From: Camarhynchus parvulus
Taxonomy: Eukaryota; Chordata; Aves; Passeriformes; Thraupidae
Direction: 5' to 3'
DNA length: 64,000 nucleotides
Assembly: GCF_901933205.1 (NCBI RefSeq)
Contig: NW_022148710.1
Location: 1 to 64,000, forward strand
This document shows positions 50,501 through 62,500 of this stretch, in pieces (positions within the stretch are counted from its first letter, which is position 1; each line of letters begins with the position of its first letter). A program made the translations under genes and the position numbers. The notes beneath the pieces were generated by a model. That model had not been told where the DNA came from, did not search any database, and saw only the letters and a program-made list of their open reading frames with translations.

Positions 50501-53500
50501 ATGGGATTTGGGATTTGGGATTTGGGATTGTGGGATTGTGGGATTTGGGATTAAATCTGGGATTGCGATTAAATCTGGGATTGGGATTACGGGATTTGGA
50601 ATTTGGGATTTGGGAGCGGCGGGAGCGGCCGCAGCCCCAGCAGGAACCTGTTCCCCAAGGACACCCTCATGGTGGGGCTGGGATTATGGCATTATGGGAT
50701 TAAATCTGGGATTGGGATTATGGGATTTGGGATTTGGGATTTGGGATTATGGGATTTGGGAATTTGGGATGTGGGAGCGGCGGCAGCGGCCGCAGCCCCA
50801 GCAGGAACCTGTTCCCCAAGGACACCCTCATGGTGGGGCTATGGGATTTGGGATTTGGGATTGTGGGATTTGGGATTTGGGATTAAATCTGGGATTGCGA
50901 TTAAATCTGGGATTGGGATTGGGGATTTGGGATTTGGAATTGGGGATTTGGGAGCGGCGGCAGCGGCCGCAGCCCCAGCAGGAACCTGTTCCCCAAGGAC
51001 ACCCTCGTGGTGGGATTTGGATTATGGGATTGGGATTTGGGATTGGGATTGTGGGATTTGGGATCAGATCGGGGAGCGGGGGCTGAATTCCTGGGATTTT
51101 GGGGCTCATTCTCAGGAATTTGTGATTGAATTTGGGATTTTGGGATTAAATGGGATTTGGGATTTTGATTGGGAATTTGGGATTTTGGGGATTCTGGGAT
51201 TTTTGGGATTAGCTCCTGGGATTTTTGAGCTGAATTTGGGATTTTGGGACTCTTCCGATGGGATTTTTTCGGGTTGAATTGCAGGATTTGGGCTGAATTC
51301 CCAGGATTTTCCCAAGGCCTCATGGTGCTAGGGATTTGTTTGGGGAATTCGGGGATTTTGGGATTCATTGTAGGAATTTTGAGCTGAATTTCAGGGATTT
51401 TTGAGCTGAATTCTGGGGGATTTTGGGCAAATTCAGGTAATTTTTGGGCAGCATTCCCGACTTTTTCGCAGAATTGGCTGGGATTTTTTGGGATAATCTG
51501 GGATTTTGGGGTGATTGGGATTTGGGATTGGATTATGGATTTTGGGTGAATTTGGGATGTGGGGCTGAACCAATTCCAAGCATATTGGGCGAGGATTGGG
51601 ATTGTTTTGGGATAATTCTGGGGCGTAAATTTGGGGGGATTGGGGATTTGGGATTTTTTTGGATGAGGCGGCGGGATTTTTGAGCTGAATTCCCAGAGGA
51701 CACTTTTGGGTGGAATTTGGATTTTGGGACTTGCCATTGGGATTTTATTGGGATGAATTGGGGGGATTGGGGCTGAATTCCTGGGATTTTGGGGCTCATT
51801 CTCAGGAATTTTTGAGCTGAATTTCAGGGATTTTTGAGCTGAATTCCGGGGAATTTCTGAGCTGAATTCCCAGGATTTTTGGGCTGAATTCCCATGGAAT
51901 TTTTGGGCTGAGCTCCTGGGATTTTTTGAGCTGAATTCCCAGGATTTTGGGACTCCTTCCCAAGGATTTTTTCAGGTTGAATTCCCAGGATTTTTGGGCT
52001 GAATTCCCAGGATTTTGGGGGCTCATTCCCAGGATTTTTTGGGCTGAATTCCGGCGATTTTGGGATTCATTCCCAGGAATTTTTGAGCTGAATTTCAGGG
52101 ATTTTTGAGCTGAATTCTGGGGAATTTTTGGGCCAAATTCCAGGTAATTTTTGGGCAGAATTCCCGGGATTTTCGGGCAGAATTCCTGGGATTTTTTTTG
52201 GGCTGAATTCTCAGGATTTTCGGGCTGAATTCCTGGGATTTCAGGGCTGAATTCCCGGGATTTTCGGGCTGAATTCCTGGGATTTTTTGGGCTGAATTCC
52301 CAGGATTTTGGGACTCCTTACCGAGGATTTTATTGGGCTGAATTCCCGGGATTTTTGGGCTGAATTCCGAGGAATTTGGGGCAGAATTCCTGGGATTTTT
52401 TTGGGGGGCTGAATTCCCGGGATTTTTGAGCTGAATTCCCAGGATTTTTTGGGCTGAATTCCCAGGATTTTGGGACTCCTTCCCAAGGATTTTATTGGGC
52501 TGAATTCCCGGGATTTTTGGGCTGAATTCCTGGGATTTTTTGAGCTGAATTCCCAGGGATTTTCGGGCTGACTTCCTGGGATTTTTTCGGGCTGAATTCC
52601 CGGGATTTTTGACCTGAATTCGCAGGATTTTTGGGCAGAATTCCTGGGATTTTTTGAGCTGAATTCCCGGGATTTTTTGGGCTGAATTCCCAGGATTTTG
52701 GGACTCCTTCCCAAAGATTTTTTCGGGCTGAATTCCCGGGATTTTTGAGATGAATTCCGGGGAATTTTTGAGATGAGTTCTCGGGATTTTCGGGCTGACT
52801 TCCTGGGATTTCAGGGCTGAATTCCGGGGAATTTTTGGGCAGAATTCCTGGGATTTTTTTGGGCTGAATTCCCGGGATTTTTGAGCTGAATTCCCGGGAT
52901 TTTTGAGCTGAATTCGATTTTTGAGCTGAATTCCCGGGATTTTGGGCCTCTCTCTCCCGCAGGATCTCTACGTTTACATCTCGGAGCACGAGCACTTTAC
53001 GGATTTCAACGTCAGCTCCGCCCTTTTCTGGGAAAAACGGGATTTGGTCTACGGGGACTGGACCAGCGGCGAGAACTCGGACGGCTGCTACGAGCACTCC
53101 GGGGAGGTGGACATCTCCCAGGTGGGAATTCCCAAAATTCCAGGAATTCTTGGAATTCTGGGGTCTGGGAATGGGAATTTGGGACAGTTGTGGGGAGATT
53201 TGGGGTCTGGGAATGGAGATTTGGGGTGGGGAAAAGGGAATTTGGGGTCGGGAAAAGGGAATTCCAGGTGGGACTTCAGGAATTCTGGGGTCTTCTTCTG
53301 GTGGACATCTCCCAGGTGGGAATTCCCAAAATTCCAGGAATTCTTGGAATTCTGGGCTCTTCCCAAGGGATTTTTGGGGCGGTTCTGAGGGGATTTGGGG
53401 TCTGGGAATGGAGATTTGGGGTCGGGAAAAGGGAATTTGGGGTGGGGAAAAAGGGAATTCCGACGGCTGCTACGAGCACTTTGGGGAGGTGGGCATCTCC

Positions 53501-56500
53501 CAGGTGGGAATTCCCAAAATTCCAGGAATTCTTGGAATTCTGGGCTCTTCCCAAGGGATTTTTGGGGCGGTTCTGAGGGGATTTGGGGTCTGGGAATGGA
53601 GATTTGGGGTCGGGAAAAGGGAATTTGGGGTGGGGAAAAGGGAATTCCGACGGCTGCTACGAGCACTTTGGGGAGGTGGACATCTCCCAGGTGGGAATTC
53701 CGGGAATTTTGGGAATTCTGGGATCTGGGAATGGGAATTTGGGGCGGTTCTGAGGGGATTTGGGGTCAGGAAAAGGGGATTTGGGGTTGGGAAAAGGGAA
53801 TTTGGGGTTGGGAAAAGGGGATTCCAGATGGGAGTGGGAATTTTGGGGTTTTCCTGAGGGATTTGGGGTCTGGGACAAGGGAATTCCAGGTGGGATTTCA
53901 GGAATTCTGGGGTTTTCCCAAGGGATTTTGGGGCGGTTCTGAGGGGATTTGGGGTCTGGGAATGGAGATTTGGGATCAGGAAAAGGGAATTTGGGGTTGG
54001 GAAAAAGGGAATTCCAGGTGGGACTTCAGGAATTCTGGGGTCTTCTTCTGGTGGACATCTCCCAGGTGGGAATTCCCAAAATTCCAGGAATTCTTGGAAT
54101 TCTGGGCTCTTCCCAAGGGATTTTTGGGGCGGTTCTGAGGGGATTTGGGGTCTGGGAAAAGGGAATTTGGGATGGGGAAAAGGGAATTCCAGGTGGGAGT
54201 GGGAATTTTGGGATTTTCCCAAGGGATTTGGGATTGGGGTTTTTCCTGAGGTTTTTCCAGGTTTTTTCCCAGGGTTCTCCTGGGTTTTTAGGAAGTTTTT
54301 CCTGGGGTTTTTGGAGGCTTGTTCCCAAGATTTTTCAGTGTTTTTCTCAGGATTTTCCCAAGTATTTTTCCCGAGGTTTTTCCGGGGTTCTTCAGGGTTT
54401 TCCCGAGGTTTTTCCCGGATTTTTTTCCTGATTTTTCCCAGGGTTTTTGGGGGCTTTCCCCCGAGGTTTCTCCAGGATTTTCCACGGGTTTTTTCCCAGG
54501 TTTTTCCAGGTTTTTTGGGAAGTTTTTTCCGGGATTTTTCAATGTTTTTGGAGGGTTGTTCCCAGGATTTTTTAATGCTTTTCTCAGGATTTTCCCAAGT
54601 ATTTTTCCCGAGGTTTTTCCGGGGTTTTTCAGGGTTTTCCCGAGGTTTTTCCCGGATTTTTTTCCTGATTTTTTCCAGGCTTTTTGGGGACTTTCCCCCG
54701 AGGTTTCTCCAGGATTTTCCACGGGTTTTTCCCAGAATTTCCCAGGGTTTTTTCCCGGTTTTTTAAGAGATTTTCCCCAGTTTTTTCCCAGGGTTTTTCC
54801 GGGTTTTTTAAGAGATTTTTTTCCAGGGTTTTTCTGGGTTTAGGAGATTTTCCCCCAGGGTTTTTAAAGAGATTTTCCCCAGGATTTTTCCAGGGCTTTT
54901 CTTGCTCTTTTCCCCAATTTTTTTTCCCCGTGATTTTTCCCAACCTTTTCCCTGTTTTTTATGGGTTTTTTTCCCCCGGAATTTCGCGCAGAGCGTGCAG
55001 AGGAACGGCTCCATCTACGTGCACGTCTACTTCACCAAGAGCGGCTTCCACCCCGACCCGCGGCAGAAAAGCCTCTACCGGCGCCTGGCCACCGTGCACA
55101 CCTCCAGGAGTACGGAATGCCGGGAATTCCGGGATATTTCTGGGAATTTCTGGGAATTTCTGGGAAATTTCTGGGAATTCCTGAGCTTTGGGATCCAAAT
55201 TCCCCCAGGAACAGCCCCAAATCCCTTGGGAATTGGGCAATTCCCAGGAATTCCCGATTTTTGGGATCCAAATCCCCTGGGAGCGGCCCCAAATCCCTTG
55301 GGAATGAGGCAATTCCCAGGAATTCCCGATTTTTGGATTCCAAATCCCTTGGGAATGGGGAAAATCCCAGGAATTCCCGATTTTTGGATTCCAAATCCCT
55401 TGGGAATGGCCCCAAATCCCCCAGGAACGGCCCCAAATCCCTTGGGAATGGGGCAATTCCCAGGAATTCCCAATTTTCAAGATCCAAATCCCCCTAGGAT
55501 GTCCCTAAATCCCTTGGGAACAGGGAAATTCCCAGGAATTCCCGATTTTTGGGATCCAAATTTCCCCAGGAACGGCCCCAAATCCCCCAGGAATGGGGCA
55601 ATTCCCAGGAATTCCCAATTTTTGGGTTCCAAATCCCTTGGGAATGGGGTTGGGATCAGCCCTGGCCACTGTGCACAGCTCCAGGAGTACGGAATTCCGG
55701 AAATTCCGGGAATTTCTGGGAATTTCTGGAATTTCTGGGAAATTTCTGGGAATTCCTGAGCTTTGGGATCCAAATTCCCCCAGGAACGGCCCCAAATCCC
55801 TTGGGAATTGGGCAATTCCCAGGAATTCCCGATTTTTGCGTCAAATCAACCCCCAAATCCTTGGGAGAGAATCCCAGGAATTCCCAATTTTTGGGATCCA
55901 AATCCCCAAGGAACGGCCCCAAATCCCTTGGGAATTGGGCAATTCCCAGGAATTCCCAATTTTTGGGTTCCAAATCCCTTGGGAATGGGGAAAATCCCAG
56001 GAATTCCCGATTTTTGGATTCCAAATCCCTTGGGAACGGCCCCAAATCCCCCAGGAACGGCCCCAAATCCCTTGGGAATGGGGCAATTCCCAGGAATTCC
56101 CGATTTTCAAGATCCAAATCCCCCTAGGATGTCCCTAAATCCCCCAGGAACGGGCAAATTCCCAGGAATTCCCAATTTTTGGGTTCCAAATCCCTTGGGA
56201 ATGGGGCAATTCCCAGGAATTCCCAATTTTCAAGATCCAAATCCCCCTAGGATGTCCCTAAATCCCTCGGGAACACGAAAATTCCCAGGAATTCCCAATT
56301 TTTGGGATCCAAATCCCTTGGGAATGGGGTTGGGATCAACCCTGGGTACCGTGCACAGCTCCAGGAGTACGGAATGCCGGGAATTCCGGGAGTTCTGGGA
56401 ATTTCTGGGAATTCCTGAGCTTTGGGCCCCAAATCCCCCAGGAACAGGGAAAATCCCAGGAATTCCCGATTTTTGGGATCCAAATTTCCCCCAGGAACGG

Positions 56501-59500
56501 CCCCAAATCCCTTGGGAATGGGGCAATTCCCAGGAATTCCCAATTTTCAAGATCCAAATCCCCCTAGGATGGCCCTAAATCCCTCGGGAACAGGGAAATT
56601 CCCAGGAATTCCCAATTTTTGGGTTCCAAATCCCTTGGGATTCCAGGAATTCCCAATTTTTGAGATCCAAATCCCCCTAGAATGTCCCTAAATCCCTTGG
56701 GAACAGGGAAATTCCCAGGAATTCCCAATTTTTGGGTTCCAAATTCCTACGGGAATGGGAGGGATCCAATTTTTCCTAATCCCATTTTTTCCTTTTTTTC
56801 CCATTTTTCCCCCATTTTCCCCATTTTCCCCCATTTTTCCATTTTCCCATTTTTTCCTGCCCTTTTTTCTCTTTTTCCCCATTTCCCCCAATTTTTCCAT
56901 TTTGTTTTCCCCATTTACTCCCCATTTTTCCCGTTTTTCCCCATTTTTCCCCCATTTTTCCTATTTTCCCCCATTTTCTCCTCCATTTTCCCCCATTTTT
57001 CCCTTTTATTTTCCACCATTTTTCCCTATTATTTTCGCTATTTTTCCGTTTTATTTTCCCCATTTTTCCCCCCATTTTTCCTTTTTATTTTCCCCCATTT
57101 TTCCCCCAATTTCCCCCATTTTTCCCCCATTTTTTCCCATTTTCCCCTCTTATTTTTCCCTTTGTTCCCCATTTTTTCCTGCCCTTTTTGTTCCCATTTT
57201 CCCATTTTTTCCCAATTTTTTCCCAATTTTTTCCCCCATTTTTCCTTTTTATTTTCCCCCATTTTTGCCTTATAATTTCCCCATTCCTCCCCCATTTTTC
57301 CTCCATTTTTCCCTCATATTTTCCCCATTTTTCCCCCTTTTTTCCCTTTTATTTTCCACCATTTTTCCCTATTATTTTCGCTATTTTTTTTCCTTTTATT
57401 TTCCCCATCTTTCCCCCCATTTTTCCCTTTTATTTTCCCCATTTTTCCCCATTTCCCCCCCATTTTCCTTTTTATTTTCCCCCATTTTCCTTTTTATTTT
57501 CCCCCATTTTTCCCCCATTTTTTCCCATTTTCCCCTCTTATTTTTCCCTTTGTTCCCCATTTTTTCCTGCCCTTTTTGTTCCCATTTTCCCATTTTTTCC
57601 CAATTTTTCCCCAATTTTTTCCCCCATTTTTCCCTTTTATTTTCCCCCATTTTTGCCTTATAATTTCCCCATTTTCCCCCATTTTTCCCTTTTATTTTCC
57701 ACCCCTTTTTCCCTATTATTTTCGCTATTTTTTTTCCTTTTATTTTCCCCATCTTTCCCCCCATTTTTCCCTTTTATTTTCCCTGTTTTTCCCCATTTTT
57801 CCCCCATTTTTCCCTTTTTATTTTCCCCCATTTTTCCCCCTTTTTTTTTTCCCTAATTTTTCCCCTTTTTTTCCCATTTTCCCTCTTTTTTTCCTTTTTC
57901 CCCATTTTTTTCCTGCCCTTTTTGTTTCCCATTTTCCCATTTTTTCCCAATTTTTTCCCAATTTTTTCCCCCATTTTTCCCTTTTATTTTCCCCCATTTT
58001 TGCCTTATAATTTCCCCATTTTCCCCCATTTTTCCCTTTTATTTTCCACCCTTTTTCCCTATTATTTTCGCTATTTTTCCCTTTTATTTTCCCCATTTTC
58101 CCCCATTTTTCCCTTTTATTTTCCCTGTTTTTCCCCATTTTTCCCCCCATTTTTCCCTTTTATTTTCCCCCATTTTTCCTTTTTATTTTCCCCCATTTTT
58201 TCCCCCAATTTCCCCTTTTTTTCCCCTTTTTCCTCCCATTTTCCCCTCTTATTTTTCCCCATTTTTTCCTGCCCTTTTTGTTCCCATTTTCCCATTTTTT
58301 CCCAATTTTTTCCCAATTTTTTCCCCCATTTTTCTCTTGTATTTTCCCCCATTTTTGCCTTATAATTTCCCCATTTTTCCCCCATTTTTTCCCTTTTATT
58401 TTTCCCATTTTTCCCTCATATTTTCCCCATTTTCCCCATTTTCCCTCATATTTTCCCCATTTTTCCCCATTTTTTTTCCCATTTTTTCCCATTTTTCCCT
58501 CAGTGATCAACAAATACAAACGGAGGCGATTCCAGAAAACCAAAAATCTCCTGACGGGAGAGACCGAGGCCGACCCCGAGATGATCAAGGTGGGAATTGC
58601 CCCAGTTGGGAAATTCTGGGGATTTTTTTGGGGAATTTTGGGTTTTTTTAGGGATTTTTGGGGGGAATTTTTGGGGTTTTTGGAGCATTTTTGGTGGGGA
58701 TTTTTCCTGAGATTTTGGGGTTTTTTGGAGCATTTTTTGGGTCTTTTTGGGATTTTTTTTTTTTAATATTTTTGGGGTTCTTTGGGGGGATTTTTTGGGT
58801 CTTTTTGGGGATTTTTTGGGTTTTTTTAAAATATTTTTGGGGTTCTTTGGGGGGAATTTTTGGGTCTTTTTGGGGATTTTTGGGGGTTTTTATTTATATT
58901 TTTGAGGGTTTTTGGGGGGATTTTTTGGGTCTTTTTGGGGATTTTTTTGGTTTTTTTTTATATTTTTGAGGGTTTTTTGGGGGGATTTTTTGGGTCTTTT
59001 TGGGGGATTTTTTGTTTTTTATATTTTTGAGGGTTTTGGGGGATTTTTTGGGTCTTTTGGGATTTTTTGGGGTTTTTGTAATATTTTTGGGGTTTTTGGG
59101 GATTTTTGGGACTTCTTGGGGATTTTTTTTTGATTTTGATTTTTAAAAAAATATTTTTTAAAATATTTTTAGGGTTTTTTGGGGGGATTTTTTGGGTCTT
59201 TTTGGGGATTTTTTTGGGTTTTTTAAAATATTTTTGAGGGGTTTTTGGGGGATTTTTTGGGATTTTTGGGATTTTTTTGGTTTTTTTTTAATATTTTTGG
59301 TGTTTTTTGGGGGGATTTTTTGGAACTTTTTTGGGATTTTTTGGGTTTTTTTTAAATAATTTTGGGGTTTTTTGGGGGGGATTTTTTGGGGATTTTTTTG
59401 ATTTTTTTTTGCAGGTTTTTTGGGCGATTGTTTTATTTTTGGAATTTTTTCTTTTGGGGGATTTTTTTTGTTTTTCTGGGGATTTTTTTGGCATTTGGGG

Positions 59501-62500
59501 GAAGTTTTGGAGCGAATTTTTTTTAATTTTTGGGGGGGTTTTAGGGGATATTTTGGGGGGGAATTTTTGGGATTTTTGGGGTAATATTTTTAGTGTTTTT
59601 GGGGATTTTTTGGCATTTGGTGGGGGTTGGGATTATTGGGGCATTTTCGGGGTTTTTTAAGCGGTTTTGGGTTTTTTGAGGGGATTTTTTGGGCTTTTTT
59701 TGGGAGATTTTGGGGCTTTTGGGGGATTTTTGGGGGAATTTTTTGGTGTTTTTTAAATAATTCTGAGGTTTTTTAGGAGTTCTAGGGTCTTTTTGGGGGA
59801 CTTTTTTTGTTTGTTTTGTTTTGTTTTGCTTCTGTTTTTGGTTTTTGGGGCAGGTTTGGTTGGGGTTTTTTTGGGTTTTTTGGTTTTCTGGGGATTTTTT
59901 TGGGGGTTTTTTTTTTTTTTTTTGTTTTGGTTTTTTTTGTTTTTTTTTTATTTTATTTTTTTTTTTTAAATTTTTTTGGGGTTATTTTTTTTGTGTTTTC
60001 CTGCCAACCCTGCGCTTTTCCCCTGCAGAGAGCCGAGGATTTCGGGCCGGTCGAGGTCATTTCCCACTGGCACCCCAACCTGACCATCAACATGGTGGAT
60101 GACCACACGCCCTGGGTCAAGGGCAGCGTGCCCCCGCCCCTGGACCAGTGTGAGCAGCCAGAATTCCCAGTTTTCCAAAAAATTCCCAAAAATTGGAAAA
60201 TTCCCAGAAAAACCAAAAAATCCCATTAAAAACGGGGCTGGGTTGGGATTGTGGGGTCCCAGTTCATCCCAGTTCATCCCAGTTCATCTCTGGGTCAGGG
60301 GCAGTGTTTCCCACCCTGGACCAGTGTGAGCAGCCAGAATTTTGTGTTTTCCTGAAAAAATTCCCCAAAAATGGAAAATTCCCATAAAAAACCAAAAAAT
60401 TCCCATTAAAAATGGGGCGGTTGTTGTGCCACCCCTCTCCCCTCCCACATTATTGGCAGTTTTCCCCCCTAGTTACCATTACCAGAATTGTGGGGCCCTA
60501 GTTTCCTGTTCATAAAAATTCCCCAAAAAATGGAAAATTTCCTATAAAAACAAATAATTCCCATTAAAAACGGGGCTGGGTTGGGATTGTGGGGTCCCAG
60601 TTCATCCCAGTTCATCCCAGTTCATCCCAGTTCCTCCCATTCCCAATCCCTAATTAATTTATTCCCGTTATTAATGAAGCTATTCCATTATTAATGATTT
60701 TTCCTATTGCCAACCCCATTTCCCCCAATTTTCCTGGGGTTTTTTCCCATTTTCCCCCTTTTTTCCATTTTTTCCTGGTCCTAATCTCATTTTCCCCCGT
60801 TTTCCCCATTCCCAATCCCATTTTTCCCATTCCCAACCCCATTTTTCCCCATTTCTCCCCCATTTCCCCCCATTTTTCCCATTCCCAACCCCATTTTCCC
60901 CATTTATTCCCCATTTTTTCTGTTCCAAATCCCATTTTTTCCCCACTTTCCCCCATTTTTTTTCCATTCCAAACCCCATTTATTCCCCATTTTCCCCCCA
61001 TTTCCCCCCATTTCCTCCATTTTCCCCCATTTATTCCCATTTTCCCCATTTTCCCCCCATTTTCCCAATTTCTCCCTCATTCTCCCCCATTTTTTCTCTT
61101 CCAAATCCCATTTTTCCCCATTTCCCCCCATTTTCCCCCATTTATTCCCCATTTTCCCCATTCCCAACCCCATTTATTCCCCATTTTCCTCTTTCCCAAC
61201 CCCATTTATTCCCATTTTTCCCCAATTATTCCCATTTTTCCCCATTTTCCCCCCATTTATTCCAATTTTCCCCCATTTCCCCCCATTTATTCCCATTCCC
61301 AACCCCATTTATTCCCCATTTATTCCCCATTTCCCCCCATTTCCCCCATTTATTCCCATTTTTCCCCCATTTATTCCCCATTTCCCCCCATTTATTCCCC
61401 ATTTATTCCCCATTTCCCCCCTATTTCCCCATTCCCAACCCCATTTATTCCCCATTTCCCCCCATTTATTCCCATTTTCCCCATTTTTTCCCTATTTCCC
61501 CCATTTTACCCCCATTTATTCCCATTTTCCCCCCATTTCCCCCATTCCCAACCCCATTGATCCCCATTTTACCCCCATTTATTCCCATTTTTCCCCATTT
61601 TCCCCCCATTTTCCCATTTTTTTCCCTATTTCCCCATTCCCAACCCCATTTATCCCCATTTTACCCCATTTATTCCCATTCCCAACCCCATTCATTCCCC
61701 ATTCATTCCCCATTTCCCCCCATTCATTCCCCATTCATTCCCCATTTCCCCATTCATTCCCCATTCATTCCCCATTCATTCCCCATTTCCCCCCATTCAT
61801 TCCCCATTCATTCCCCATTCATTCCCCATTCATTCCCCATTCATTCCCCATTTCCCCCCATTCATTCCCCATTCATTCCCCATTCATTCCCCATTCATTC
61901 CCCATTCATTCCCCATTCATTCATTTCCCATTCATTCCCCATTCATTCCCCATTTCCCCCATTCATTTCCCCATTCATTCCCCATTCATTCCCCATTCAT
62001 TCCCCATTCATTTCCCCATTTCCCCATTCATTCCCCATTCATTCCCCATTCATTTCCCCATTCATTTCCCCATTCATTCCCCATTTCCCCATTCATTCCC
62101 CATTCATTCCCCATTCATTCCCCATTTCCCCATTCATTCCCCATTCATTCCCCATTCATTCCCCATTTCCCCCCATTCATTCCCCATTCATTCCCCATTC
62201 ATTCCCCATTTCCCCATTCATTCCCCATTCATTTCCCCATTTCCCCATTCATTCCCCATTTCCCCATTCATTCCCCATTTCCCCATTCATTCCCCATTCA
62301 TTCCCCATTTCCCCCCATTCATTCCCCATTCATTCCCCATTCATTCCCCATTTTCCCCCGATTTCTCCCGCCAGACGTGAAGTTCGACGCGCTGAGCGGG
62401 GATTACTTCCCCATCCTGTACTTCAACGATTACTGGAACCTGCAGCGCGATTACTTCCCCATCAACGAGAGCGTGCGGCGCCTGCCCTTCCGTCTGTCCT

